Source: Firm-04 sp045600205
GTDB lineage: Bacteria > Bacillota > Clostridia > Oscillospirales > Ruminococcaceae
Assembly (NCBI GenBank): GCA_045600205.1
Contig: JAZRXM010000021.1
Location: forward strand, 4,069-68,068
Reading direction: 5' to 3'
DNA: 64,000 bases
Made by a program: the position numbers and the translations under genes. Every line of letters begins with the position of its first letter. The first letter of the stretch is position 1. The notes beneath the pieces are model-generated. The model was not told the origin of the DNA and searched no databases. It was given only the letters and a program-made list of their open reading frames with translations. This document shows positions 15,726 to 25,042 of the stretch, in pieces.

Positions 15726-16265
15726 ATGGCTAGATTGAGAGATTATTATGTCAGCACCGTCGCTCCGGCGCTGATGAAAAAGTTCGGTTATAAGAACGTT
15801 ATGCAGATCCCCCGCCTCAACAAGGTTGTTGTAAACGTCGGTGCAGGCGAAGCAAAGGAAAACGCTAAGGCAATCGACGCAATCATGGGCGACCTTTCCC
15901 TGATTACCGGTCAGAAGCCGGTTGTCTGCCGCGCAAAGAAATCTGTCGCAAACTTCAAGCTCCGTGAGGGTATGCCCATCGGCGTAAAAGTTACCCTCCG
16001 CGGTGAGAAAATGTGGGACTTCGTTGACAAACTGTTCAACATCGCATTCCCGCGTGTTCGTGACTTCCGTGGTATCAACGGCAATTCCTTCGATGGAAAG
16101 GGCAACTACTCCACCGGTATCAAGGAACAGCTGATCTTCCCGGAAATCGAGTACGATAAGATCGACAAGGTTCGCGGCATGGATATCAACTTCATCACCA
16201 CTGCCACCACCGATGAAGAGGCCAAAGAGCTGCTCACGCTGCTCGGTGCTCCGTTCGCGAAGTAA
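15726..16265 (+). CDS. rplE: Ribosomal protein L5
   Basis: 179 aa. The ATG at 15726 has AAGGAG 7 nt upstream; a GTG directly before it is in frame. Signatures: MQIPRLNKVVVNVG, TGQKPVVCRAKKSVANFKLREG, FPRVRDFRGIN and FPEIEYDKIDKVRGMDI. Binds 5S rRNA. Confidence 0.97.
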   Translation: MARLRDYYVSTVAPALMKKFGYKNVMQIPRLNKVVVNVGAGEAKENAKAIDAIMGDLSLITGQKPVVCRAKKSVANFKLREGMPIGVKVTLRGEKMWDFVDKLFNIAFPRVRDFRGINGNSFDGKGNYSTGIKEQLIFPEIEYDKIDKVRGMDINFITTATTDEEAKELLTLLGAPFAK

Positions 16266-16278
16266 TCAGGAGGGACAT

Positions 16279-16464
16279 ATGGCAAAGAAATCTATGATTC
16301 TGAAGCAGCAGAGAGCTCCGAAGTTCTCTACTCGTGCTTATAACAGATGCAAAATCTGCGGAAGACCCCATGCCTACCTCAGAAAGTTCGGTATTTGCCG
16401 AATTTGCTTCAGAGAGCTTGCACACGATGGTCAGATCCCAGGTGTCAAGAAGGCAAGCTGGTAA
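16279..16464 (+). CDS. rpsN: Ribosomal protein S14, zinc-binding type
   Basis: 61 aa, the short (type Z) form. CKIC and CRIC, 12 residues apart, form the zinc site, followed by FRELAHDGQIPGVKKASW. The start at 16279 follows AGGAGGG. Confidence 0.97.
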   Translation: MAKKSMILKQQRAPKFSTRAYNRCKICGRPHAYLRKFGICRICFRELAHDGQIPGVKKASW

Positions 16465-16493
16465 ACCGACGATAGAAAAAGGAGGTCATTGGT

Positions 16494-16892
16494 ATGCAAA
16501 TTTCGGATACCATCGCGGATTTGCTGACACGAATCCGTAACGCTAATACCGCTAAGCACGCTACTGTTGACGTTCCTGCTTCCAACGTGAAGAAGGCCAT
16601 TACCCAGATCCTGTTGGACGAGGGCTATGTGAAGAACTTCCAGGTCATCGAGGATGGCAAGCAGGGCATCATCCGCATTACACTCAAGTACAGCGATAAC
16701 AGAATGCCTGTTATCAGCGGTCTTCGCCGCATTTCCAAGCCCGGTCTGCGTATTTACAGCAGCTGTGAGGATATGCCGAAGGTTCGCAAGGGTCTGGGCA
16801 TCGTCATCGTTTCTACCTCGAAGGGCATCATGACCGATAAAAAGGCTCGTGAGCTCAACGTCGGCGGCGAGATTCTCGCTTACATTTGGTAA
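16494..16892 (+). CDS. rpsH: Ribosomal protein S8
   Basis: 132 aa. It starts MQISDTIADLLTRIRNAN and contains SKPGLRIYSS and GLGIVIVSTSKGIMTDKKAREL. In E. coli it represses the spc operon by binding its mRNA; the target here is not shown. Confidence 0.97.
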   Translation: MQISDTIADLLTRIRNANTAKHATVDVPASNVKKAITQILLDEGYVKNFQVIEDGKQGIIRITLKYSDNRMPVISGLRRISKPGLRIYSSCEDMPKVRKGLGIVIVSTSKGIMTDKKARELNVGGEILAYIW

Positions 16893-16907
16893 TAGGAGGA
16901 AACGCAT

Positions 16908-17456
16908 ATGTCAAGAATTGGAAGACTGCCGATTGCGATTCCTGCCGGCGTCACCGTAACGGTTGACGATACCAATCTGGTTACCGTAAAGGGACCGAAG
17001 GGCGAGAACAGCTATCGCGCAAACGCTGCGATCGAGATCAAAGTTGAGGATGGCACCATTACGGTCGCTCGTCCGAACGATAACAAGGAAAACCGCGCAC
17101 TGCACGGTCTGACCCGTACTCTGATTGCAAATATGGTTTACGGTGTAAGCACCGGTTTCTCTAAGACTCTCGAGATCGAGGGTATCGGCTACCGTGCCGC
17201 AAAAGACGGCAAGAACCTGGTCATGAACCTCGGTTACTCCCATCAGGTCATCATGCCTGAGAAGAACGGCGTAACCGTTGACGTTCCCAGCCCGAACAAG
17301 ATCATCATCAATGGTGCTGATAAGCAGGCTGTTGGTCAGTTCGCTGCCGCAGTTCGCGAGAAGCGTCCGCCGGAACCCTATAAGGGCAAGGGCATTCGCT
17401 ACGAAGGCGAGCACATTATCCGCAAGGAAGGCAAGGCCGGTAAGGGCAAGAAATAA
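16908..17456 (+). CDS. rplF: Ribosomal protein L6
   Basis: 182 aa. Signatures: SRIGRLPIAIPAGV at the start, VTVKGPKGE, and in the C-terminal domain EKRPPEPYKGKGIRY. It lies near the factor-binding site of 50S. AGGAGG precedes the ATG. Confidence 0.97.
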   Translation: MSRIGRLPIAIPAGVTVTVDDTNLVTVKGPKGENSYRANAAIEIKVEDGTITVARPNDNKENRALHGLTRTLIANMVYGVSTGFSKTLEIEGIGYRAAKDGKNLVMNLGYSHQVIMPEKNGVTVDVPSPNKIIINGADKQAVGQFAAAVREKRPPEPYKGKGIRYEGEHIIRKEGKAGKGKK

Positions 17457-17475
17457 GGAGAAAGGTTGAATTGCT

Positions 17476-17835
17476 ATGGTAAAGAAAATTGACAGCAACA
17501 AGGCACGCCTCAAGAGACATCGCAGAGTTCGTGCTAAAATCTCCGGAACTGCCCAGTGCCCCAGACTGAGCGTTTATCGCTCGACAAAGCACATCTATGC
17601 ACAGCTGATCGATGACGTTGCAGGTGTTACCCTCGCAGCAGCATCCAGCCAGGATAAGGGCTTTGAGGGCAATGGCGGCAATAAGGAAGGCGCACGCCTC
17701 GTCGGCGCCGCAATCGCTAAGAAGGCTGCTGATAAGGGCATCACTGAAGTCGTTTTCGACCGTGGTGGCTACCTCTATCACGGCAGAGTTTCGGAGCTCG
17801 CAGACAGCGCCCGTGAGAACGGGTTGCAGTTCTAA
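17476..17835 (+). CDS. rplR: Ribosomal protein L18
   Basis: 119 aa. It has RLKRHRRVRAKISGTAQCPRL, RSTKHIYAQLIDD, and FDRGGYLYHGRVSELADSAR at the end. Binds 5S rRNA with L5. AAGGAGAAAGG lies upstream of the ATG. Confidence 0.97.
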   Translation: MVKKIDSNKARLKRHRRVRAKISGTAQCPRLSVYRSTKHIYAQLIDDVAGVTLAAASSQDKGFEGNGGNKEGARLVGAAIAKKAADKGITEVVFDRGGYLYHGRVSELADSARENGLQF

Positions 17836-17853
17836 TGAAGGAGGGAATCTCAT

Positions 17854-18357
17854 TTGGCACTGATTGACGCAACTGGCATGGAGCTGATGGAGCGTGTCGT
17901 TTCCATCAACCGTGTTAGCAAGACCGTAAAGGGCGGCCGTATTATGAAATTCGCTGCTCTCGTAGTTGTCGGCGACGGCAACGGTATCGTAGGCTTCGGC
18001 ATGGGCAAATCCGGTGAAGTTCCGGATGCTATCCGCAAGGGTATCGAAGATGCGAAGAAAAATCTGGTTCGTGTTTCCCTCCGTGGTACGACCATTCCGC
18101 ACGAGATCATCGGTAAGTTCGGCGCAGGCCGCGTTCTGATGATGCCTGCTGCTCCCGGTACCGGTGTTATCGCCGGCGGTGCAGTCCGTGCGGTCATCGA
18201 AATGGCCGGCATTAAGGACATCCGTACCAAGAGCCAGCGTTCCAACAACCCCTGCAACGTTGTTCGCGCTACCATCAATGGTTTGATGGAGTGCACCGAT
18301 GCAAAAGAGGTTGCTGCAAAGCGCGGCAAGACAACTGCTGAAATCTTCGGCAAATAA
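17854..18357 (+). CDS. rpsE: Ribosomal protein S5
   Basis: 167 aa starting at a TTG (17854) placed 8 nt after AAGGAGGG. It has the double-stranded RNA-binding part VVSINRVSKTVKGGRIMKF, then AAPGTGVIAGGAVRAVIE and SNNPCNVVRATINGL. TTG starts recur in this operon (rpsE, rplO, rpsK). Confidence 0.96.
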   Translation: MALIDATGMELMERVVSINRVSKTVKGGRIMKFAALVVVGDGNGIVGFGMGKSGEVPDAIRKGIEDAKKNLVRVSLRGTTIPHEIIGKFGAGRVLMMPAAPGTGVIAGGAVRAVIEMAGIKDIRTKSQRSNNPCNVVRATINGLMECTDAKEVAAKRGKTTAEIFGK

Positions 18358-18376
18358 TTCGAAGGAGTGAGCTGTT

Positions 18377-18553
18377 ATGGCAAAGAATGTAACACTCGTA
18401 AAGAGTCTGATCGGCAGAAAGCAGGACCAGATTGCAACTGCTCATTCTCTTGGTCTGCGTAAAATCGGCGATTGCACACAGCAGCCCGATAACGCTCAGA
18501 CTCAGGGCAAGATCAACAAAATTTCCCACCTCGTGAAGGTCACGGAAGCTTAA
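18377..18553 (+). CDS. rpmD: Ribosomal protein L30
   Basis: 58 aa, short enough to be missed by length filters. It reads AKNVTLVKSLIGRKQDQIAT then HSLGLRKIGDCTQQPDN and ends HLVKVTEA, which is the L30 pattern. The ATG at 18377 has GAAGGAG 10 nt upstream, and it fills the gap between rpsE and rplO where rpmD is expected. Confidence 0.95.
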   Translation: MAKNVTLVKSLIGRKQDQIATAHSLGLRKIGDCTQQPDNAQTQGKINKISHLVKVTEA

Positions 18554-18573
18554 TTGCAAGGAGGTGCGATCCA

Positions 18574-19017
18574 TTGAAAATTCATGAATTAACCCCGGCT
18601 GCGGATTCCAACCGCGAGGCAAAGCGTATCGGCAGAGGTCATGGTTCCGGCAACGGCAAGACCGCCGGTAAGGGCCACAAGGGTCAGAACGCTCGCTCCG
18701 GCGGCGGTGTCAGAATCGGCTTCGAAGGCGGCCAGATGCCCCTTGCAAGACGTATTCCGAAGCGTGGTTTCCACAATCACTTCGCTACCACTTATTCTAC
18801 CGTAAACGTTGGCGACCTCAACAAGTTTGTTGACGGCACTGTCGTTGATACCGAACTGCTGATGGCTTCCGGTCTGGTGAAAAAGGTCGAGAACGGCGGT
18901 GTTAAGGTTCTCGGCAATGGCGAGCTGAACGTCAAGCTGACTGTCAAAGCCGCAAAGTTCTCCGGCGCGGCTGCAGAAAAAATCGAGAAAGCAGGCGGGA
19001 AAGCTGAGGTGATGTAA
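18574..19017 (+). CDS. rplO: Ribosomal protein L15
   Basis: 147 aa, TTG start at 18574 behind AAGGAGG. It starts MKIHELTPAADSNREAKRIG, has the Gly/Lys-rich GRGHGSGNGKTAGKGHKGQ, and GFEGGQMPLARRIPKRGF. Late 50S assembly protein. Confidence 0.96.
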   Translation: MKIHELTPAADSNREAKRIGRGHGSGNGKTAGKGHKGQNARSGGGVRIGFEGGQMPLARRIPKRGFHNHFATTYSTVNVGDLNKFVDGTVVDTELLMASGLVKKVENGGVKVLGNGELNVKLTVKAAKFSGAAAEKIEKAGGKAEVM

Positions 19018-19018
19018 T

Positions 19019-20362
19019 GTGTTCAAAACGATAAAGAATGCTTGGCGCATTCCTGAAATCCGTACGAAGCTTTTGTTCACACTGTTCATCATTGTCATTT
19101 TCCGCTTTGGAAGCGCAATTACCGTTCCGTTCCTCGATATGGGGATCGTATCCAGCTGGATGGCTGAGAAAGCACAGGGCGGTAACTTCCTCGAATACCT
19201 GAATATCCTTTCAGGTGGCGCACTTGCGAAAGCAACCGTTTTCTCGCTCGGTGTAACCCCTTACATCAACGCGAGCATCATCATTCAACTTCTGACCTAT
19301 GCTTTGCCGCCTCTGGAGCGTCTGCAACAGGAAGGCGAGGAAGGCAGAAAGAAGCTGAATACCATTAACTCCATTGTCGCACTCGGACTTTCCGCTTTCA
19401 TGTCGGTTGCTTATTACCTGACACTGAAAGCTTCGAAAGACGACGCTGGCAAATCTGCTGTCCTCTATACCGAAGGCGGTGCAGGCATCTTTGCGATGTT
19501 TGTTATCATCTTCTGCTTCATGGCAGGTTCCTCGCTGGTTATCTGGCTGGGCAACCGCATCAATGAAAAAGGCATCGGTAACGGCGTTTCGATGATCCTG
19601 TTCGCAGGTATCGTTTCCCGTATCCCTGAGGACATCGGTCAGATGATCCATCTGGTCAATGAAGATGCACAGAAGTATTTCGGTCTGGTTGTCATTTACC
19701 TTGTGATCTTTGTGGTCATGATCGTCGGCATTGTTCTGTTCAATGAGGCAGAACGCCGCATTCCTGTCCAGTACGCGAAGCGTGTTGTCGGCAGAAAGCA
19801 GTATGGCGGTCAGAGCACCCACATTCCGATCAAGGTTTGCAACTCCGGTGTTATGCCGATCATCTTCGCAATGAGCTTTATGTCGCTGCCGGCTACGATT
19901 TCCATGTTTGTGGAACCCGTTTCGAATATTACCGACTCTACGACATTCGGTCAGAAGATCTACTACTACTTCATCAACTTCTTCAAGACCCAGAGCTACT
20001 CTTATGCAGTTCTCTATTTCATCCTGATTATCGCATTCAACTACTTCTATGTTTCGATGCAGTACAATCCGGTTGAAATGGCAAACAATCTCCGCCAGTC
20101 CAACGGCGGTATCCCCGGTATTCGCCCCGGCAAACCCACTGCCGATTACATCAGCAAGGTTCTCTCCAAGCTGACCCTCGTCGGTGCAGTTTTCCTTGGC
20201 ATTATCGCAATCTTCCCGATCATCTTCGTAAGACTCACCAATATGCCGATTTCGTCTATGGGTGGTACTTCCGTTCTGATCGTTGTCAGCGTTGCAATCG
20301 AAACGGTTCGCACGCTGGAATCTCAGCTTATGATGCGTCATCACAAGGGATTCCTTGGCTGA
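19019..20362 (+). CDS. secY: Preprotein translocase subunit SecY
   Basis: 447 aa with ten predicted membrane helices. It begins MFKTIKNAWRIPEIRTKLLFT and has the plug-region pattern, LGVTPYINASIIIQLLTYALPPLERLQ, the cytoplasmic loop EAERRIPVQYAKRVVGR and NGGIPGIRPGKPTADYI. It forms the Sec channel that would export the signal-peptide proteins found elsewhere in the window. It starts at a GTG 1 nt after the rplO stop. Confidence 0.97.
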   Translation: MFKTIKNAWRIPEIRTKLLFTLFIIVIFRFGSAITVPFLDMGIVSSWMAEKAQGGNFLEYLNILSGGALAKATVFSLGVTPYINASIIIQLLTYALPPLERLQQEGEEGRKKLNTINSIVALGLSAFMSVAYYLTLKASKDDAGKSAVLYTEGGAGIFAMFVIIFCFMAGSSLVIWLGNRINEKGIGNGVSMILFAGIVSRIPEDIGQMIHLVNEDAQKYFGLVVIYLVIFVVMIVGIVLFNEAERRIPVQYAKRVVGRKQYGGQSTHIPIKVCNSGVMPIIFAMSFMSLPATISMFVEPVSNITDSTTFGQKIYYYFINFFKTQSYSYAVLYFILIIAFNYFYVSMQYNPVEMANNLRQSNGGIPGIRPGKPTADYISKVLSKLTLVGAVFLGIIAIFPIIFVRLTNMPISSMGGTSVLIVVSVAIETVRTLESQLMMRHHKGFLG

Positions 20363-20387
20363 TCCAAACCTAGGAGGTTCACAGAAT

Positions 20388-21023
20388 ATGAACAAAATGA
20401 TTCTTTTGGGTGCTCCCGGCGCGGGTAAAGGCACACAGGCTGAAGCAATTTCCGAAAAACTCGGTATTCCGCAGATTTCGACCGGTAATATGCTCCGCGA
20501 AGCCGTCAAGAACGGTACGGAGCTCGGTCTGAAAGCGAAGGCTGCAATGGATGGCGGCGAACTCGTTTCCGATGATATCGTCATCGGCATTCTGAAGGAC
20601 CGCATCGCTGAGCCGGACGCTAAGAATGGTTTCATTCTGGACGGCTTCCCGCGTACCGTTGCACAGGCAGAGGCACTTGACAAAATGGGCGTTGCAATTG
20701 ACGTCGTTCTCGAGATCTTTGTTCCCGATGAGCGCATCTGCGCAAGAATGTCCGGCCGCCGCGTTTGCGAGGCTTGCGGTGCTTCCTACCATATCGAGTA
20801 TAAGCCCACCACTGTTGAGGGCGTTTGTGACAAATGCGGCGGAAAGACCGTTCAGCGTGCAGACGATGCACCCGAAACCGTTCTTTCCCGTCTGAAAGTT
20901 TACCAGGAGAAGACCGCTCCGCTCAAGGATTACTATGCCAAGGTCGGCAAGCTGGTCACCGTGGAAGGACAGGAAGAAGTCGCTGATACCACAAAGCTCG
21001 TCTTCAAGGCATTGGGCGTTTGA
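20388..21023 (+). CDS. adk: Adenylate kinase, zinc LID type
   Basis: 211 aa. The ATG at 20388 follows AGGAGG; a longer frame exists but lacks a site. P-loop GAPGAGKGTQ, the AMP-binding STGNMLRE and GFPRT motifs, and a LID with CEAC and CDKC, which binds zinc as in Bacillus. It interconverts ATP, ADP and AMP in the cytoplasm. Its place after secY is the standard Firmicute order. Confidence 0.97.
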   Translation: MNKMILLGAPGAGKGTQAEAISEKLGIPQISTGNMLREAVKNGTELGLKAKAAMDGGELVSDDIVIGILKDRIAEPDAKNGFILDGFPRTVAQAEALDKMGVAIDVVLEIFVPDERICARMSGRRVCEACGASYHIEYKPTTVEGVCDKCGGKTVQRADDAPETVLSRLKVYQEKTAPLKDYYAKVGKLVTVEGQEEVADTTKLVFKALGV

Positions 21024-21047
21024 AACTGATAAAGAAGGCGCGGTGCA

Positions 21048-21797
21048 ATGGTAACCATTAAATGTGCTTCCGACATCGAAAAGATGCGCGAAGCAGGTAA
21101 GATTGCAGCAAATTCTTTGCTGGTGTGCGGTGAAAAAATCCGCGCAGGCATGACGACAAAGGATATTGACAAAATTATCCACGATGAAATCACGAAGCAT
21201 GGCGCAAAGCCGAGTTTCCTCGGTTACGGCGGATTTCCCGGCAGCGCGTGTGTTTCGGTCAATGATGAGGTTATTCACGGAATCCCAAGCAATCAGCGGC
21301 GGATTCAAGAGGGCGATATTGTCAGCGTTGACGTTGGCGCGTTCTATAAAGGCTTCCACAGCGATACCTGCTACACCTTTGCGATCGGTCAGATCTCTGA
21401 CGATGCAAAGATGCTGCTCACCGATACTGAGGCAAGTCTTTACGAGGGCATCAAAGCGGCAACCGTCGGTGCGCGGCTGGGCGATATCGGCTCAACGGTA
21501 GAAAATTACTGCCGTTCCAGAGGCTATGGTGTGGTCATGGATTACTGTGGTCACGGCATCGGTCGGGATCTCCACGAGGAGCCCGAAGTCCCCAATCACG
21601 GTCGCGCCGGACATGGCATGCGGATCGTGGAAGGAATGACGTTCTGTATTGAACCGATGATCAATGCCAAGGGCGATGGCGTGTATGTTCTGCCAAACGG
21701 CTGGACCGTCAAAACCAAGTCAGGTTCCCTCTCCGCTCACTTTGAGCATGAGATTCTGATTACCTCAAACGGCCCTGTGATTTTAACCAAGATTTGA
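21048..21797 (+). CDS. map: Methionine aminopeptidase, type I
   Basis: 249 aa. It removes the N-terminal Met from new proteins. The metal ligands are visible: Asp in VSVDVGAFYKGFHSDT (two Asp), His in CGHGIGRDLHEEP, Glu in FCIEPMINAKG and Glu in HFEHEILIT. No N-terminal zinc finger or SH3 extension is present. RBS is weak (AAGGCG). Confidence 0.97.
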   Translation: MVTIKCASDIEKMREAGKIAANSLLVCGEKIRAGMTTKDIDKIIHDEITKHGAKPSFLGYGGFPGSACVSVNDEVIHGIPSNQRRIQEGDIVSVDVGAFYKGFHSDTCYTFAIGQISDDAKMLLTDTEASLYEGIKAATVGARLGDIGSTVENYCRSRGYGVVMDYCGHGIGRDLHEEPEVPNHGRAGHGMRIVEGMTFCIEPMINAKGDGVYVLPNGWTVKTKSGSLSAHFEHEILITSNGPVILTKI

Positions 21798-21810
21798 CGG
21801 AGGAAGCCAG

Positions 21811-22128
21811 ATGCTGTTAATGTCCTGTCAGGCGGGCATGATTGTCCGCGTGAATGCAGGCCGCGGTGCCGGTCGCTTTCTTCTCGTCACTGCCGTGGAC
21901 GGCAAGGATCTGTTTCTCGCAGACGGGGAGGGCATCAAGCTCTCCAAACCAAAGCGGAAAAATCCCAAGCACGTTCAGGCAACCAAGCAGATTGTGCCAC
22001 TTGATGGTCTGACGGATGCTGCACTGCGAAAAGTACTCGCACCCATGCAGCCCGAACACATCGCACAATCAAGATTGAATGAAACTCGCAAGGAGGTCAC
22101 TGAAGATGTCGAAGCAGGATGTCATTGA
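21811..22128 (+). CDS. KOW-domain RNA-binding protein, L14e-like (105 aa)
   Basis: Residues 8-40 form a KOW-like strand pair (CQAGMIVRVNAGRGAGRFLLV, then DGKDLFLADGEG), followed by a basic KPKRKNPKHVQAT segment. A small gene of this type sits between map and infA in many Firmicutes. Its role is probably ribosome-associated, but not established here. Its last 23 nt overlap the start of infA and carry that gene's AAGGAGG. Confidence 0.85.
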   Translation: MLLMSCQAGMIVRVNAGRGAGRFLLVTAVDGKDLFLADGEGIKLSKPKRKNPKHVQATKQIVPLDGLTDAALRKVLAPMQPEHIAQSRLNETRKEVTEDVEAGCH

Positions 22129-22324
22129 AGTGGAAGGCGTGGTCGTTGAAGCCCTGCCAAACGCTATGTTCAAGGTTGAGCTGAGTAATAAGCATATCAT
22201 TCTTGCACATATTTCCGGCAAGCTGAGAACGAACTATATCCGCATCGTTCCAGGTGACCATGTAACCATTGAGATGTCGCCCTACGATCTAACAAAGGGC
22301 AGAATCACTTGGCGTGCAAAATAA
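22106..22324 (+). CDS. infA: Translation initiation factor IF-1
   Basis: 72 aa, the standard size. It has [49 protein letters not shown] and GRITWR: the OB-fold of IF-1, which occupies the ribosomal A site during initiation. Confidence 0.97.
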
Positions 22325-22359
22325 TTTGCCCGTCATCACAGAGCAAGGAGGTATTTTCC

Positions 22360-22473
22360 ATGAAAGTAAGACCTTCCGTAAAACCCATCTGCGAAAAATG
22401 CAAAGTCATCAAACGTAAGGGTAAAGTCATGGTAATCTGTGAAAACCCGAAGCATAAGCAGCGTCAGGGTTAA
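22360..22473 (+). CDS. rpmJ: Ribosomal protein L36, zinc type
   Basis: 37 aa: it starts [19 protein letters not shown] and ends NPKHKQRQG. The CEKC pair with a later Cys and His forms the zinc site. AAGGAGG lies 8 nt upstream. Too short for most ORF filters, but position and sequence are unambiguous. Confidence 0.96.
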
Positions 22474-22505
22474 TCCCCCTGACCATATGGAGGTGTAATT
22501 CGAAT

Positions 22506-22874
22506 ATGGCTAGAATCGCTGGTGTAGACCTTCCGAATAACAAGCGTGTCGAAATCGGTCTGACCTATATCTTTGGCATCGGCCGCACGACTGCTACTAA
22601 GATTCTGAAGGAAACCGGCATCAATCCCGATACGAGATGCAAAGATCTCACCGAGAATGATGTTGCAACACTTCGTGAGTACATTGATAACAACTGCCTG
22701 GTGGAAGGTGATAAGCGCCGCCAGATCGCAATGGATATCAAGAGACTCGTCGATATCGGCTGCTACCGCGGTGTCCGTCACCGCAAGGGTCTGCCTGTCA
22801 GAGGACAGCGCACAAAAACCAATGCCAGAACTCGTAAGGGTCCGGCAAAGACTATCGCTAACAAGAAGAAGTAA
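22506..22874 (+). CDS. rpsM: Ribosomal protein S13
   Basis: 122 aa. ARIAGVDLPNNKRVEIGL at the start, YIFGIGRTTA, and the C-terminal GLPVRGQRTKTNARTRKGP tail that touches P-site tRNA. First gene of the alpha block. Confidence 0.97.
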   Translation: MARIAGVDLPNNKRVEIGLTYIFGIGRTTATKILKETGINPDTRCKDLTENDVATLREYIDNNCLVEGDKRRQIAMDIKRLVDIGCYRGVRHRKGLPVRGQRTKTNARTRKGPAKTIANKKK

Positions 22875-22888
22875 GGAGGGACTGTATC

Positions 22889-23290
22889 TTGGCACAGCAA
22901 AAGAAGAAAGTTACCACGATCAGACGCCGCAGAGAGCGTAAGAACATCGAAAACGGCGCGGTGCATATTCAGTCCACGTTCAACAACACCATCGTGACGA
23001 TCACCGATACTCAGGGTAATGCAATTTCTTGGGCATCCGCAGGTGAGCTTGGCTTCCGTGGTTCGAAGAAGTCCACACCGTTTGCTGCACAGAGCGCTGC
23101 TGAAACCGCTGCTCGTGCTGCTATGGAACACGGTCTGAAGACTGTTGAGGTTTATGTCAATGGTCCCGGTTCCGGTCGTGAGGCTGCTATTCGTGCACTT
23201 CAGACTGTTGGTCTGGAAGTTCGCATGATCAAGGACGTAACGCCGATTCCTCATAACGGCTGCCGTCCTCCCAAGAGACGTCGCGTATAA
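22889..23290 (+). CDS. rpsK: Ribosomal protein S11
   Basis: 133 aa, starting at a TTG (22889) behind AAGGAGGG. It has HIQSTFNNTIVTITDTQGN, SWASAGELGFRGSKKSTPFAAQ and IPHNGCRPPKRRRV. Platform protein of 30S. Confidence 0.97.
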   Translation: MAQQKKKVTTIRRRRERKNIENGAVHIQSTFNNTIVTITDTQGNAISWASAGELGFRGSKKSTPFAAQSAAETAARAAMEHGLKTVEVYVNGPGSGREAAIRALQTVGLEVRMIKDVTPIPHNGCRPPKRRRV

Positions 23291-23311
23291 TCGCAGGAGG
23301 TGTAAGAGAAT

Positions 23312-23953
23312 ATGGCAAGATATACTGGTGCAGTTTGCAGAATCTGCCGCCGCGAGGGCAAGAAAATGTTCCTGAAGGGCGACCGCTGCTACACAACCAA
23401 GTGCGCTATCGACGAGAGAAACGACGAGAAGCGTAAGGGTACTCCGGGTCAGCATGGCATGGCTCGCAAGAAGGTATCCGAATACGGCATGCAGCTCCGC
23501 GCAAAGCAGACTGCAAGAAGATATTATGGTCTGCTTGAGGGTCAGTTCTATCACTACTTTGAGCTTGCAACCAAAATGCCCGGTAAGGCCGGTGAAAACC
23601 TGCTGATCCTGCTGGAGTCCCGTCTGGATAACGTTGTTTATGCTCTGGGCTTCGCAAGCTCCCGTGCACAGGCTCGTCAGCTCGTTCTGCACAAGCACTT
23701 CACCGTAAACGGTCAGAAGGTCAACATTCCGTCTTATCTGCTCCACGCAGGCGATGTTGTTGCTTTCACTGAGAAGGCTCGCGCAAACGACACCTTCAAA
23801 ACTCTGGTTGAGCAGAACAGCGGCAGAACAGTTCCGATGTGGCTCAACTGCGATAAGGATAACTTCAAGGGTACTATCGAGAGAATGCCTGTTCGTGACG
23901 ACATCACTCTGGATGTTGATGAGCAGCTGATCGTCGAATTGTATTCTAAGTAA
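23312..23953 (+). CDS. rpsD: Ribosomal protein S4, zinc-containing
   Basis: 213 aa. The N-terminus carries CRICRREGKKMFLKGDRC and a later Cys, a zinc knuckle. The S4 RNA-binding domain shows LESRLDNVVYALGFASSRAQ and RQLVLHKHFTVNG. Primary 16S rRNA binder, and often an autoregulator. Confidence 0.97.
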   Translation: MARYTGAVCRICRREGKKMFLKGDRCYTTKCAIDERNDEKRKGTPGQHGMARKKVSEYGMQLRAKQTARRYYGLLEGQFYHYFELATKMPGKAGENLLILLESRLDNVVYALGFASSRAQARQLVLHKHFTVNGQKVNIPSYLLHAGDVVAFTEKARANDTFKTLVEQNSGRTVPMWLNCDKDNFKGTIERMPVRDDITLDVDEQLIVELYSK

Positions 23954-24025
23954 TCCCATCACTCGTGGCTCGCAGGATTGCGAAGGCCCTTTCACAAATA
24001 CTGATTGCGATATAGGAGGGTAACT

Positions 24026-24988
24026 ATGCTGAAAACATTTCAAAAGCCCGAAATCGAAACCGTCGAGCTGAAAACAGACGGAAAGTATGGCAAGTTCATT
24101 CTTTCGCCTCTTGAGCGCGGCTACGGCATTACGCTTGGCAACAGCCTCAGACGGGTTCTGCTCTCCTCTCTGCCCGGTGTGGCAGTCAGCGCCGTCAAAA
24201 TTGAAGGTGTCCACCACGAGCTCTCCACAATCCCCGGCGTCAAGGAAGATGTAACGGAAATCATCCTCGCAATTAAAGGTCTGACCGTAAAATTGCAGGG
24301 TGAGGGACCGAAGCAGATCTACATTGAGGCTCAGGGTGAGTGTGAGGTCACTGCCGGTGATATCAAAGCAGATTCTGAGGTGACCATCCTGGATCCCGGT
24401 ATGCACATTGCAACACTGGGCAAGGGTGCAAAGCTCGATATGCAAATCACCATCGACAAAGGCAGAGGTTATGTATCTGCGGAACGGAACAAGCAACAGT
24501 TTGCAGCGCAGACTCCGCTTGAAACGATTGCCGTTGACAGCATTTATACACCTGTTTTGAAGGTCAATTATAAGGTTGAGGATACTCGTGTCGGTCAGAT
24601 CACTGATTACGATAAGCTCACGATGGAAGTCTGGACAGACGGTACCATCTCCGCAAAAGAGGCACTGTCGCAGGCCGCCAATCTCCTCAACGAGCATCTC
24701 CAGATCTTCGTTGATTTGTCCGAGGAGGCTGCAATCACTCCTGTTATGACGGAGAAGAATGACAGCAGCAAGGAAAAAATCCTCGAGATGACCATTGAGG
24801 AGCTTGACCTGTCGGTACGTTCCTTCAACTGCTTGAAGCGTGCCGGCATCAACACCGTTGAGGATTTGACCAGTAAGTCCGAGGACGAGATGATGAAGGT
24901 CAGAAACCTCGGCAAAAAATCCTTCGACGAGGTGCGCGAGAAGCTCCAGTCCCTGGGCTTCGACCTCAGCTCGGACGATAACGACTAA
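24026..24988 (+). CDS. rpoA: RNA polymerase alpha subunit
   Basis: 320 aa from the ATG at 24026 (AGGAGGG upstream). The N-terminal dimerisation domain has LERGYGITLGNSLRRVLLSS; the C-terminal domain (about 250-315) has LDLSVRSFNCLKRAGI and VRNLGKKSFDEVREKL, which contacts UP elements and activators. Standard length for Firmicutes. Confidence 0.97.
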   Translation: MLKTFQKPEIETVELKTDGKYGKFILSPLERGYGITLGNSLRRVLLSSLPGVAVSAVKIEGVHHELSTIPGVKEDVTEIILAIKGLTVKLQGEGPKQIYIEAQGECEVTAGDIKADSEVTILDPGMHIATLGKGAKLDMQITIDKGRGYVSAERNKQQFAAQTPLETIAVDSIYTPVLKVNYKVEDTRVGQITDYDKLTMEVWTDGTISAKEALSQAANLLNEHLQIFVDLSEEAAITPVMTEKNDSSKEKILEMTIEELDLSVRSFNCLKRAGINTVEDLTSKSEDEMMKVRNLGKKSFDEVREKLQSLGFDLSSDDND

Positions 24989-25042
24989 TTCCCCGATTTT
25001 GCATGGAATCATGTGAAATCTGATACAAAGGAGTGAAACAAC

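Noticed and set aside
22778..25012. A 744-codon open frame on the minus strand
   Set aside because: It runs antisense through rpsK, rpsD and rpoA. Strongly biased codon use in those genes keeps the opposite strand open; there is no RBS and no recognisable protein.
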